Source of the DNA: Chromatium okenii
Lineage (GTDB): Bacteria > Pseudomonadota > Gammaproteobacteria > Chromatiales > Chromatiaceae
Length of the DNA: 64,000 nt
Assembly (NCBI RefSeq): GCF_002958735.1
Contig: NZ_PPGH01000035.1
Span: 633,722-697,721 of the forward strand
Direction: 5' to 3'
Shown: positions 19,568-30,400 of the stretch, in pieces
How positions within the stretch are numbered: position 1 is the first letter of the stretch
Layout: every line of letters begins with the position of its first letter
The notes under the pieces: model-generated
The model's input: the letters and a program-made list of their open reading frames with translations, nothing else
Database searches by the model: none
What the model was told of the DNA's origin: nothing
Program-made: the position numbers and the translations under genes

Positions 19568-20802
19568 TCAAGACGCCGCCAATTGCGCCACCCAGCGCAA
19601 TTGTTCCGGTAAACACACCGTCTGCAAATCGTAATGCGCTATTGCAGCGGCGCGAGCACGAGCACCAAGACGTTCTCGCGCTGGCGCGTCATCAAGCAAA
19701 TTACAAATCGCCGCTGTTAATTCATTCACATCGAAAAAATCCACCAATTGCCCGTTGTCATCGTGAATGATCGCCTCGCGCAACGGCGCAGTATTGCTGG
19801 CAACAATTGCGCAGCCAATGCTCATTGCTTCTAATAAACTCCAGCTCAATACAAATGGATACGTTAAATAAACGTGCACTCGTGATAATTGCAGCAAGGT
19901 CACAAAATGTTGATACGAAATGCTGCCGAGAAAATGCACCCGCTGCCAATCTTCTGCGCTGATGTGCTCGCGCACTTCTTGAATGAAAATCTCTTTCCAC
20001 GTTAATTCACCACTGGGTTTTGCGCCGTAACTCACGCCATCATTGCCGACAATTAACACGCGCAATTGTGGACGACGTTTCAATAATTCCGGCAGCGCCC
20101 GCATGAATATGTGATAACCGCGATAAGGTTCGAGATTGCGATTCACAAACGTAATGATTTCATCAGCACGACTGAGTTGCAGCGAATTATTGAGCGTCAA
20201 GCTGGCGTTCGGATTCGGCGTCAACGCAGCAGTATCAATGCCGTCGTGAATAACGCTGATGCGTTCCCGAAACGGCAATGGAAAGGTGCTGGCTTGCCAA
20301 TGGGTCGGCGCTAATCCGGCAGTAGCTGTCTCGAAATGCAGCAGATTATTGAGGTTTTTCAAACGCAAACGACAGACATCGCCGACTTCAGACGGCGGAA
20401 ATTCAGGATCAAAACCGACATCTGCGCCCGTCGAGTGATAGAAAAATTCGCAATACATTCCGAGTCGCGCCAGCGGCCAAATCTCTTTCAAAAACAGACT
20501 TTCGCCCCAGCCGGGGTGCGCGATGATGACCTCCGGCTGAAAACCTTCGTCGCGCAGTTGCAACGCAGCCCGAAAACAAGCCTCGCCGCGAATGGTTTTT
20601 GTTTCAAAATCACTGACCCACGGGTGAATGCGGGCGTGGTGCCGCGAGTGGTGGAATAGGGCAATAAACGCACACCTTGCCAGTGTGAAACAGTGGTTTT
20701 CTGCATCGTCATTGCCAGCACGTTGTGACCCTGCGCGGCGAGTGCGGGCGCTAAAAATTTGAATTGACCGGGAAAATTTTGGTGAATAAACAGGATGTTC
20801 AT
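19568..20802 (-). CDS. glycosyltransferase family 4, frameshifted
   Basis: Cytoplasmic or membrane-associated sugar transferase with the N-terminal domain typical of Glyco_trans_4_3: MNILFIHQNFPGQFKFLAPAL, VIIAHPGWGESLFLKEIWP and EFFYHSTGADVGFDPEFP. The C-terminal GT-B donor domain has FVNRNLEPYRGYHIFMRALP and a late PFVLSWSLLEAMSIGCAIVASNTAPLRE stretch. In the latter the ExxxxG-type motif (EAMSIGCAIVAS) contacts the nucleotide sugar. One frame change near 20630 splits it. The ATG at 20802 is preceded by GTGAG. The acceptor is unknown; an exopolysaccharide or envelope glycan is likely. It is divergent from the CheB-CheR gene. Confidence 0.82.
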
Positions 20803-20947
20803 AAGTCTCACGAAGTTAAATGTGCTGGCAGTATTGTCGGCGAATAACGATAGAAGTGGTCAGCAAGATCGCAGTGATCCGAGTAAACTTGAGATGCACA
20901 CCAACTGCTATTTCCGCCAATTTTGAATTGAATAGAGCGCCTTTCAG

Positions 20948-23900
20948 ATGACAAACGATGAGACTGACAACCAAACGCCTGGCATGTCCAGTGATCTGGA
21001 TGTCGCGCACAATCAGCGGCTGACCACGACCGGTAATCGCTTTAAGGGTTATGTCGTGGCCGTCGGTGCTTCGGCGGGTGGTCTCGATGCGTTGGAGCGG
21101 TTTTTTCAAGGACTGCCAGCGAGTACTGGTGCGGCTTACGTCGTGATTCAGCATCTATCACCCGATCATAAAAGCATGATGGCCAATCTGCTCTCGCGCC
21201 ATACCGCCATGCCGGTGGTGACGGTCGAGCACGATATGAAGATCGAAGCAGATCGCGTGCACCTGATTCCGCCCGCCAGCATGATGAGCGTGTCCGGCGA
21301 TGTGCTGCGCCTCAGTCCGAAAAATCCGCGTGGTCTCACGCTGCCAGTCGATCATTTTTTCAGTTCGCTGGCAAAAGAGTATGGCAATCGCGGCATTGGC
21401 GTCATTTTGTCGGGCACCGGTTCCGACGGCACTCGCGGTTCAGTGGTCATCAACGACGCTGGCGGTTTTTTGCTGGCGCAGGACCCGGAATCAGCGAAAT
21501 TCGACGGAATGCCGCGCAGCGTGATTGCGACCGGTTAGTCGACGCAATTCTGCCGCCAGAAGAACTCGGCCCGCGTTTGCTCGAACATATTCATCAATTA
21601 CCACACGTTAAAATTCGAATGCCGGTGCTTGCGACGGAAATTGACCAAGACAACGCCCATGAAGAAGTGATGCACCTGTTGCAACATTCGGGCGGAATCA
21701 ACTTTCGAGAATACAAACCAGCGACAGTGATGCGCCGCATGGAACGGCGAATGCAGGTGCGCCAAACGCCGGATTTGCTCAATTATGTGCGTCTGCTCAG
21801 TGCGGATCGCGGCGAGCTGGCGACGCTGCGCCGCGAGCTGCTGATTCCCGTCACGAGCTTTTTCCGCGATCCAGAAGCCTTTGAAATTCTTTCTGAAACT
21901 GCGGTAAAAACCATCGTTGCCGAGCGTCCCGATAATCAACCAATTCGCGTCTGGGCACCCGGCATTGCCACTGGTGAAGAAGCCTATTCGCTGGCGATTC
22001 TCTTCGCTGAAGCATTCGACCGCGCTCGCCGCTGGCCGAATTTCAAACTGTTTGCGACCGATGTCGAATCGCAAAACGTCGAAGTCGGTGGCGCAGGCGT
22101 GTTTTCCGAGGCAATCACCGCCGAGATTTCGCCCGAGCGGTTGGAGAAATTCTTTCTGCGGCGCGGCAATCATTTCGTGGTGAAAACCGAGATTCGCCAA
22201 AGCATCGTGTTTGCGCGGCACAATTTGCTGGAAGACCCGCCGTTTACGCGCATGGATTTGGTGTCATGCCGCAACCTATTGATTTATTTCCGTTCTGAAG
22301 CACAGGAACGGGCGCTGCGGCGGTTGCAATACGCGATGGCGCCCGGCGGATTTATGTTTCTCGGTCCCAGCGAAACGCTCGCCAATCTGCAATCCGATTT
22401 CACGGCGGTCAGTTCTAAACACAAGATTTATCGAATTTTGCGCCACGTCGCGCTGCCACTCGATACCGCAATTGCGTCGCTTTCGCGCAGTTCAGTGACG
22501 GGAGCGCGTCCGCGTCCGGGTGTGCGCACGCAAGGCGTCGCCAGCGATGCTGCGGCGATTGATGCGGCGCAAAATCTGTTGCTGCGCAGCTACGCGCCAA
22601 CCAGTTTGTTGCTCAATCAACGCCATGATTTGCTGCACGTTTTTGGGGATGTCAGTCATTACCTGCGCATTGGCGAAGGCGCAGTCACACTGGATTTAGC
22701 CAAATTGCTGCCCAGTTCGCTGGTCGCCATTGCCAAAGCCTTGCTTTACAAAGCAGCGCGAGATCGTGCGCCGCTGCGTTCCGACGTGCTGGGATTATCG
22801 CTGGATGAAAAGCGCACCGAGCGGCTGCGTTTGGTTGCTCGTCCGCTGGAGCCACCGCACGGCGAACCGCATTTGCTGCTGTCGTTTGAAACCGAGCCGC
22901 ATCTGGTCGTGTGCACTGAAGGCGACGGTGTGAACGGTGGGCTGGCGGCAGCGCCAACGCTGTCACCACGCAAATTGAAACGCTCAGTCTTGACCGCGAA
23001 ACCGCGCAGCGTTTGGAAACGTTGGAGCGCGAATTGGCGGCGACGCGTGAAAGTTTGCAGGCGACAATTGAAGAATTGGAAACTGCGAATGAAGAATTGC
23101 AAGCGACGAATGAAGAATTAATGGCATCGAATGAAGAACTGCAAAGTTCAAACGAAGAATTGCAATCGGTGAATGAAGAACTCTACACCGTTAATGCCGA
23201 AAATCAGGAAAAGATTGAAATCCTAAATCGGTTGAATGCTGATTTAGATGGCATGGCAAAAGCAGCATCAATTGCCACCGTGTTTGTTGATTCGCAATTG
23301 CGGTTAACGCGCTTCACGCCAGAAGCCACTGCGTTATTCAAAATCCGCGATGGCGATTTGGGTCGTCCTATTGATGATTTTACGAACCTGTTGCAATACC
23401 CAGAGTTTTTACCCGAATTGCATCGCACCATTGCCAGCGGTGAAATGCTTCAACATGAAATTGATGCAGCAAATGGGCGACATTATTTAGCGCGAGTGCT
23501 GCCGTATGCAGTGCGCTCTGGTGAAGCACGCGGCGCAGTGGCAACCTTTGTGGATATTACGACGCTGCGCGATGTAGAGCGATTACAAGCGGTATTGGAT
23601 TCATTGCCAGAACACGTTGCAGTGCTTGATGCGAATGGCGTGATTACGATGGTGAATCGTTCTTGGGGAGATTTTGCGAGTGAAAATAGTTATTTGTCAC
23701 TGCAAAACTCCGGGCTTGGTACCAATTATCTCGATGTATGCGATTTACGCCAGATTGCTGATGAAGCGACATTAAGAGAAGCGATGATTGGTATTCGCCG
23801 CGTTTTAGAAGGTAAAGCCACTGCCTTTTCAATTGAATATCCGCGCCACACTGTTGATGAGCAGCGTTGGTATGTCATGCACGTTGCGCCAATTGAACAT

Positions 23901-23978
23901 CCAGGCGGCGGTGTGATTATTAGTCATATCAATATCAGCCAATGGTCTTCAGGTAAACACAGCCAACTTGAATCCTGA
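20948..23978 (+). CDS. CheB-CheR-PAS fusion, two frameshifts
   Basis: Fused chemoreceptor-type methylesterase and methyltransferase, about 1010 aa after joining frames. CheB part: catalytic Ser in [11 protein letters not shown], His in QHLSPDHKS, Asp in [10 protein letters not shown]; it has no receiver domain. After a slip near 21533 the CheR part follows: SAM loop [24 protein letters not shown], and [14 protein letters not shown] further slip near 22960 leads into a heptad coiled coil built of ...TNEELxxSNEEL... units (23040-23210) and then two PAS domains ending [19 protein letters not shown]. Such fusions are often paired with PAS/GGDEF proteins, as here (next gene 41 bases on). They are thought to modify signalling proteins rather than flagellar receptors. 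Confidence 0.85.
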
Positions 23979-24019
23979 ATTTTTCTCCATGCACTCGGGG
24001 TTTTCTCACGGAAAAACGG

Positions 24020-27000
24020 ATGAGTAGACAGCAAAAAGGGGGTCAGGATGACTCTGCTCGTATTAACGAATTGATTCATATTTCTCCCGAAGAATTGCGG
24101 GAACGTGCGCTGCTGGCGCTACAGCAAGGGCGTTTTGATCTTGCAGATGAAGTGCTCGCCAATAGCGATTTGAAAGTTGCGGCACTGGTTGAAAACCTGC
24201 GTATCTATCAAGCTGAACTCGAAATTCAGAATGAAGAATTGTTGCGTAGCCAGCGCCAAAGCCAAGACGCTTTGAATCGCTTTACCTCGTTTTTTAATAG
24301 CTTACCGGTAGCGGAATTGGTCATTGATCGCACTGGTTTAGTTAAAGAAAGCAATTTAGCGGCACAGCGATTATTTAATCTAAAAGATGCGCATTTTCAT
24401 CAACATTTTTTTGCACGTTTAATTGACGAAGTAGATCGCAGCACGGTGGTTGGCGCGTGGTCAAAACTATCGGGCAATCAAACGCTTGAACTTCAGGAAA
24501 TTCATTTTCGCGGCGGTAATCTCGGCTCCTTTATCGGTGATCTACATTTTGCGCCGCTGCCGACTATTGAGGATGCGCCGCCGCAATTTGTGTGCGCGGT
24601 GATTGATCGCAGCGATGCAGTGCGCCAGCGCCAAGATTTATTTGAAACCACCGAGCGGTTGCGTTGCAGCGAAGTCAATCTTAAAGAACGCTTGAAAGAG
24701 TTGGCGTGTTTACACGACGTGCTGGCAGCAACGCATCGAGTGGAAACGCCAGTTGAAGTGGCGTTGCGGCAAATCGTGGAGCGGCTTCCGGCGGCATGGC
24801 AGTTTGCGGAGCTGGCAGAGGCGCGAATTCGCTTGCCGGATGCGTGTTTTGAGACCGCCAATTTTGTCGTCACTGAATGGATGCTCACGGCGCGGATTTT
24901 TCTGGCGAAGGGTTGTCAGGGCGATATTTCAGTGATTTACCGCACTCCACCGGATAACGCAGAACGGGTGCATTTTCTGCCGGAAGAGCAATCGCTGTTA
25001 ATGGCTGTAGCCACGCACGTCGCCGGCTTTTTAGATCGCCATGCCGATGAAGAACATCTGCGCGAAAGCCGCGAGCGTTATCGGGTGCTCGCGCAATACA
25101 GCCCGGATTGGGAATACTGGCTCGGTCCTGATGGCGTCTATCGTTATGTTTCTCCAGCTTGTTTCAAACTCACTGGTTATCCAGCCGAAGCCTTTATTGA
25201 TGACCCGGAGCTGTTCGCGCATCTCATTCATCCAGCGGATCGGGCGCAGTGGCTCAAACACATTCAAACCTTAACGTCGATTGTCGATCCCAATGCCAGT
25301 GAAGTTGACAGTTTGGAATTGCGTATTTTCGCCCGCGACGGCGAGGAGCGTTGGATCGAACACATTTGTAATCCAGTGATTGCTGAAGATGGACGCTGTC
25401 TCGGTCGGCGTGGTGTCAATCGCAATATCACTGCGCGTAAACGTTTTGAAGAAGCATTGAAACGCAGCGAGGATTTTCTGAATGCCACCGGGCGAATGGC
25501 GAAAGTGGGCGGCTGGGAACTTGATCCCGTGACGAACACCATGCGCTGGACACCAGTGACGTATGACATTTTTGAGCTGGCGCTGACCGAAACGCCGTCA
25601 TTCAAAGGTGGTCTGCAATTTTTTCATCCGAATGATCGCCCGAAATTAGAAAAAATGATGGATTTGGCGATCTCGCTAGGTCAGCCATTTGACACGCAGG
25701 CGCGAATTATCACGGCTCGCAATCGCTCAATTTGGGTGCAAGTGGCCTGTGAACCGCTGCTGGAGCACGGCGTCGCAGTCAAGTTATTGGGCACGATTCA
25801 GGACGTCAGTACGCGCATGGAAGCCGATAAATCTCTGCGGCAGGCAGCGCGAGTATTTGAAAACACTGCGGAAGGCGTGGTGATCACTGATCCTGAAGAA
25901 CGGATTTTGGCGGTCAATCGCGCCTTCGTGGAAATCACCGGTTATACCGAGGAAGAAGTGCTCGGTGCGACACCGCGTTTGCTCAACTCTGGGCGACACA
26001 ACGCCGAGTTCTACCATGATATGTGGGCAGAATTAAGCCGCGCTGGGCAATGGCGCGGCGAGCTGTGGAACCGTCATAAAAATGGGCAGATTTACCCGGA
26101 ACTGATGACCATCAGCGCAGTGGTTGATGGCTGCGGTGAGTTAACGCATTACGTCGGCGTGTTCCGTGACATCACGCATCTCAAGCGGTCGGAAGAAAAA
26201 CTGACCTATCTCGCGCATCACGATTCACTGACTGGGCTGCCGAATCGCACACTGTTTCAAGCGCGATTAGAACAATGTTTACAACGCGCTGCGCGTCGTC
26301 ACCATCAAGTTGGGCTGCTGTTTTTAGATTTGGATCGCTTCAAAATCGTCAACGACACGCTGGGACATCCGGTCGGCGATGCGCTGCTTAAACAGGTAGC
26401 GAACGTACTTTCCAAACAGGTGCGCGAATCCGACACCATCGCCCGCCTCGGCGGTGACGAGTTCGTCATCATTCTCGACGACATTCCGGCAGCGCGGTTT
26501 GCTGCCAATTTTGCCGAGCGGCTGATGTCCGCATTCAGCCAGCCGTTCATCGTGGAAGAACACGAATTATTTGTGACCGCCAGCATGGGCGTGAGTTTGT
26601 ATCCGCAAGACGGCGTGGACATCGACGCGCTGGTGCGTCATGCCGACATCGCCATGTATCAGACTAAAAACGGCGGGCGCAACGGTTTCTGTTTCTTTGA
26701 CTCGGCGATGACCGAGGGCGCAACCGAGCGGCTGCGGTTGGAGCACGACCTGCACGGCGCACTGACGCGCCAAGAATTTTTTCTGCATTATCAACCGCAA
26801 ATTGATCTGAGCAGCCAGCAATTGCGCGGCGTGGAAGCCTTGTGTCGCTGGCAACATCCACTTCTCGGCATGATTTCGCCGAACCAATTTATTCCAATTG
26901 TCGAAGACATTGGACTGATTGATCGCCTTGGCGCGTGGGTGCTGGAGGAAAGCTGTCAACAGATCATTCGCTGGGATCAAGCGGGTTTTCTCGTGCCGCG

Positions 27001-27499
27001 TCTGGCGGTCAATCTGTCGGTGCGAGAGCTGGAACGTAAAAGTTTAGTGACTGAAATTAAAGATATTCTGGAACGCACTGGCGTTGCGCCAGAACGTCTT
27101 GAATTGGAAGTCACCGAGTCGATGATTATGCGCAACCCGGAAAGCGGCATTCAAACGTTGGCGGCATTGCGCGAGCTGGGCGTGACGCTGGCGGTGGACG
27201 ATTTCGGCACGGGCTATTCGTCGCTGGCGTATCTCAAACGGCTGCCACTTAACCGCTTGAAAATTGACCGTTCTTTTGTGGAAAAGTTAACGCAAGACAC
27301 CAATGACGATGCGATTGTGCGAGCGATTCTCGCGTTGGGTCGCAGTCTGGGTTTGGAAACGCTCGCTGAGGGCATTGAAACGTCAGCGCAGGTCGCATTT
27401 TTGCTAGAAGAAAACTGTGTCGAAGGGCAGGGTTATTTATTCAGTCATCCGATGATGCCGGAGGAATTGGCGAGAACGTGGCGAACTCCCGTGTTTTGA
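24020..27499 (+). CDS. multi-PAS GGDEF-EAL cyclic-di-GMP protein
   Basis: 1159-aa intact cytoplasmic protein (no TM segment or signal peptide seen). An N-terminal ~80-residue segment has LRIYQAELEIQNEELLRSQ, typical of the partner of CheB-CheR fusions. It is followed by about four PAS domains (FFNSLPVAELVID; YSPDWEYWLGPDGVYRYVSP; a PAS_3-type domain with MAKVGGWELD; ENTAEGVVITDPEERILAVN). The diguanylate cyclase domain has DLDRFKIVNDTLGHPVGD and an intact ARLGGDEF active site, with an RxxD I-site five residues ahead. The EAL phosphodiesterase domain has VEALCRWQHP, VTESMI, DDFGTGYSSLAYLK, KIDRSFV and AEGIE. Both domains keep key residues, so it could make or break cyclic-di-GMP depending on input. 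Its 3' end overlaps the opposite-strand kinase by 59 bases. Confidence 0.93.
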   Translation: MSRQQKGGQDDSARINELIHISPEELRERALLALQQGRFDLADEVLANSDLKVAALVENLRIYQAELEIQNEELLRSQRQSQDALNRFTSFFNSLPVAELVIDRTGLVKESNLAAQRLFNLKDAHFHQHFFARLIDEVDRSTVVGAWSKLSGNQTLELQEIHFRGGNLGSFIGDLHFAPLPTIEDAPPQFVCAVIDRSDAVRQRQDLFETTERLRCSEVNLKERLKELACLHDVLAATHRVETPVEVALRQIVERLPAAWQFAELAEARIRLPDACFETANFVVTEWMLTARIFLAKGCQGDISVIYRTPPDNAERVHFLPEEQSLLMAVATHVAGFLDRHADEEHLRESRERYRVLAQYSPDWEYWLGPDGVYRYVSPACFKLTGYPAEAFIDDPELFAHLIHPADRAQWLKHIQTLTSIVDPNASEVDSLELRIFARDGEERWIEHICNPVIAEDGRCLGRRGVNRNITARKRFEEALKRSEDFLNATGRMAKVGGWELDPVTNTMRWTPVTYDIFELALTETPSFKGGLQFFHPNDRPKLEKMMDLAISLGQPFDTQARIITARNRSIWVQVACEPLLEHGVAVKLLGTIQDVSTRMEADKSLRQAARVFENTAEGVVITDPEERILAVNRAFVEITGYTEEEVLGATPRLLNSGRHNAEFYHDMWAELSRAGQWRGELWNRHKNGQIYPELMTISAVVDGCGELTHYVGVFRDITHLKRSEEKLTYLAHHDSLTGLPNRTLFQARLEQCLQRAARRHHQVGLLFLDLDRFKIVNDTLGHPVGDALLKQVANVLSKQVRESDTIARLGGDEFVIILDDIPAARFAANFAERLMSAFSQPFIVEEHELFVTASMGVSLYPQDGVDIDALVRHADIAMYQTKNGGRNGFCFFDSAMTEGATERLRLEHDLHGALTRQEFFLHYQPQIDLSSQQLRGVEALCRWQHPLLGMISPNQFIPIVEDIGLIDRLGAWVLEESCQQIIRWDQAGFLVPRLAVNLSVRELERKSLVTEIKDILERTGVAPERLELEVTESMIMRNPESGIQTLAALRELGVTLAVDDFGTGYSSLAYLKRLPLNRLKIDRSFVEKLTQDTNDDAIVRAILALGRSLGLETLAEGIETSAQVAFLLEENCVEGQGYLFSHPMMPEELARTWRTPVF

Positions 27500-30400
27500 A
27501 AGTGCGTAACGTATTCAACGCTGCTTGATAATCAAAACGCTCAATTTGACGATTCAATTGACGCGCCTGTTCGCCAAATGTCCGCAATAACAGTGCTTCG
27601 TTTTCCTCAAAAAGCGTATTGACTGCCGTGTCATCAATCATAAGCAGTGCTTCTAATTGATCAATTAACGCTGCAATCACCTTTGATTCAATGTCAATCA
27701 CAACCGATGGATTGATGGTCGGCGGAGTCAAAACGACTAAACGATCGGTGATGTCGCGCAGCAATGTCTCTAATAGATTTGCCAATTGAAAGGCCTGACG
27801 TGTTGCTTCTGGCAATTCAGCGCGAGCGTTGTATTCGGTGCTGGCAGCCAAGGTTTGTAAACGTTTTGCAAATAGATTGCCTGCCGTTCCTTTCAACGTG
27901 TGCGCGAGAAAAGCCAAGCGCGTCATCTCACCGCGGCTGGCGGCGTGGCGCAAATCATCGGGATAGGTCACGCATCCGACCAGCACCGATTCCAACAACT
28001 TCGGCAAAAACGCTGGGCGGGTTTGATAACGCAGCGCCAGCGCCGTCCAATCCATCAGCGGTGCGTCATGGTATTGCTCATCTGTTGGCGATTCCGGCAG
28101 CAGCGGCGGCACATCAGCGGCAGTCGTTGCGGTTAGCGATAAGGTGGCGCATTTCAAAATCACCTCGACCAGCGTTTCCAATTCCACTGGTTTAGCGACG
28201 TGATCGATCATGCCCGCGTTCAAACATTGCCGCCGTTCCGACGGCAGCGCGTGGGCAGTCAAACCCACAATCGGCAATGTTGGTCGATATGCGTGAATCA
28301 GTCGCGCTGCTTCAAAGCCGTCCATCACCGGCATTTGCACATCCATCAACACCAGATCAAACGCAGGTGTCGTGTTACTCGTGACCTGCTCCACGGCTTG
28401 CAACCCGTTTTCCACCTGCACCAGCCGACAGCCTTCGTCCCGCAACAATTCTTTGAGCACCAAACGGTTCACTGAATTATCTTCGGCAACCAAAATCACC
28501 AACCCGTGCAAACGTTGCCGCACATCGAGTAACGGCGGTGCAAACGGAACCTTGGCATCGGTAATCACGCCTTTGGCATTGCACAACGGAATCTGCACGG
28601 CAAAGCAAGTGCCCTGACCAAGCTGACTGGTTGCCGTGATCGTGCCGCCCATCATGTCAACCAAGCGTTTACTGATTGCCAGCCCCAGCCCAGTGCCACC
28701 AAAACGGCGCGTAATCGAACCATCTGCCTGTTCAAACGGACGAAAGAGCCGCGACACCTGCTGCTCGGTCATGCCGATGCCGCTGTCAGTGACGGTAAAC
28801 AGCAGGCAGTTGTCAGTCGGTGGGCAATGCTCAGTGATCAGTTGACAGTGGTCTGGTTTCAGTGGGCAGTTTTCAATCATTGACTGGCTGACGCTGCGTT
28901 TATCGGCGTTGAGTGGTTGATTGCCAGTTGACTGACAATTTTCCATCAACCGGCAACTTTCCACCGCCAGCCGCACGCTGCCGTGTTCGGTGAACTTGAT
29001 CGCATTGGACAGCAGATTGCCGAGCACCTGCGTCAGCCGCAGCGCGTCACCTTGGCAAGTCGCGGGCAAGTTTGGAGAAATTTCAACCCGCAGTTCTAAA
29101 CCCTTATCTAGCGCCCGTTCGCGCAATTGATCCGCTGCGTGTTCGATCACCTCGCGCACGTCCAACGAACCCTGTTCGAGGTTAAGTTTGCCGGCTTCCA
29201 TTTTGGAGAAATCCAAAATGTCGTTCACAACGCCCAGCAGCAATTGCCCAGAATCGAGAATACGTCTAAAGAAATCCTGAGATTTACGTCCTTCGCTTTG
29301 GCGCACACCAATTTGGGCAAATCCCAGCACGGCATTGAGCGGAGTGCGGATTTCATGGCTCATGTTGGCGAGAAATTCACTTTTTAACCGCGCCAGCCGC
29401 TCGGCTTCTGCCAATGCCGCTTCTCGCGCTGCTTCCGTTTGTTTTTGCACGGAAATATCAAAAAAGCTCACGACTGCGCCGATCAGTTCGCCGTTGCGAT
29501 ACATCGGATGCGACGAATAAGACACGGGAAACGAATGTCCGTCGGCGTGCCAAAACACGTCTTCATCTTGTCGCAGCACTTCGCCGTGCAATAACGCCCG
29601 TTGAATCGGACAGTCTTCTTTGGAATATGGCGAACCGTCGGCGTGGCGGTGGTGAATCAAATCGTGCATACATTGACCCAGTACCTGCTCGGCGGTGTAA
29701 CCGATCATGGCGCAGGCAGCCGGGTTGATGAAGGTGGCAACACCATTGACATCTTCGCCATACAGCCCGTCAGCACTGGATTCGAGAATCAGGCGACTGC
29801 GTTCCTCGGTACTTTTGAGTTCGGCGGTGCGGGTTTCCACCAGCTCTTCCAAATGCAGACGGTAATGTTTCAGCTCTTCTTCAACCTGCTTATGACTGGT
29901 GATGTCTTCTTTGACTGCGAGGTAATGGGTGATTTGACCATCCGGCTGGCGCACCGGCGAAATGATCGCCAATTCCACATATTCGCTGCCGTCTTTGCGC
30001 CGATTGTGAAATTCACCGCGCCATACCTCGCCAGCTTTCAATGTCGCCCAGAGTTCGTCATACACCCAGCGCGGCGTGTTCCCGGATTGGAGAATGCGCG
30101 GATTTTGATGATTCGCTTCTTCGAGCGTGTAACCAGAAACCGCGTAAATGCTGGATTGGCGTATTCAATTTGCGCATTGAGATCAGTAATCACGATGCTG
30201 GTGGGGCTTTGCTCCACTGCCAAAGACAGCTTGCGTAATTCTTCATCAACCCGTTTACGCGCACTGATGTCCAGATGCGTTCCCGCCATGCGCAGCGGCT
30301 GTCCGTTTTCATCGCGGACGACGACCTTGCCGCGATCCAGAACCCACAGCCAATGCCCGTCCTTGTGGCGCAAACGCAATTCACATTCGTAATGCGAAGT

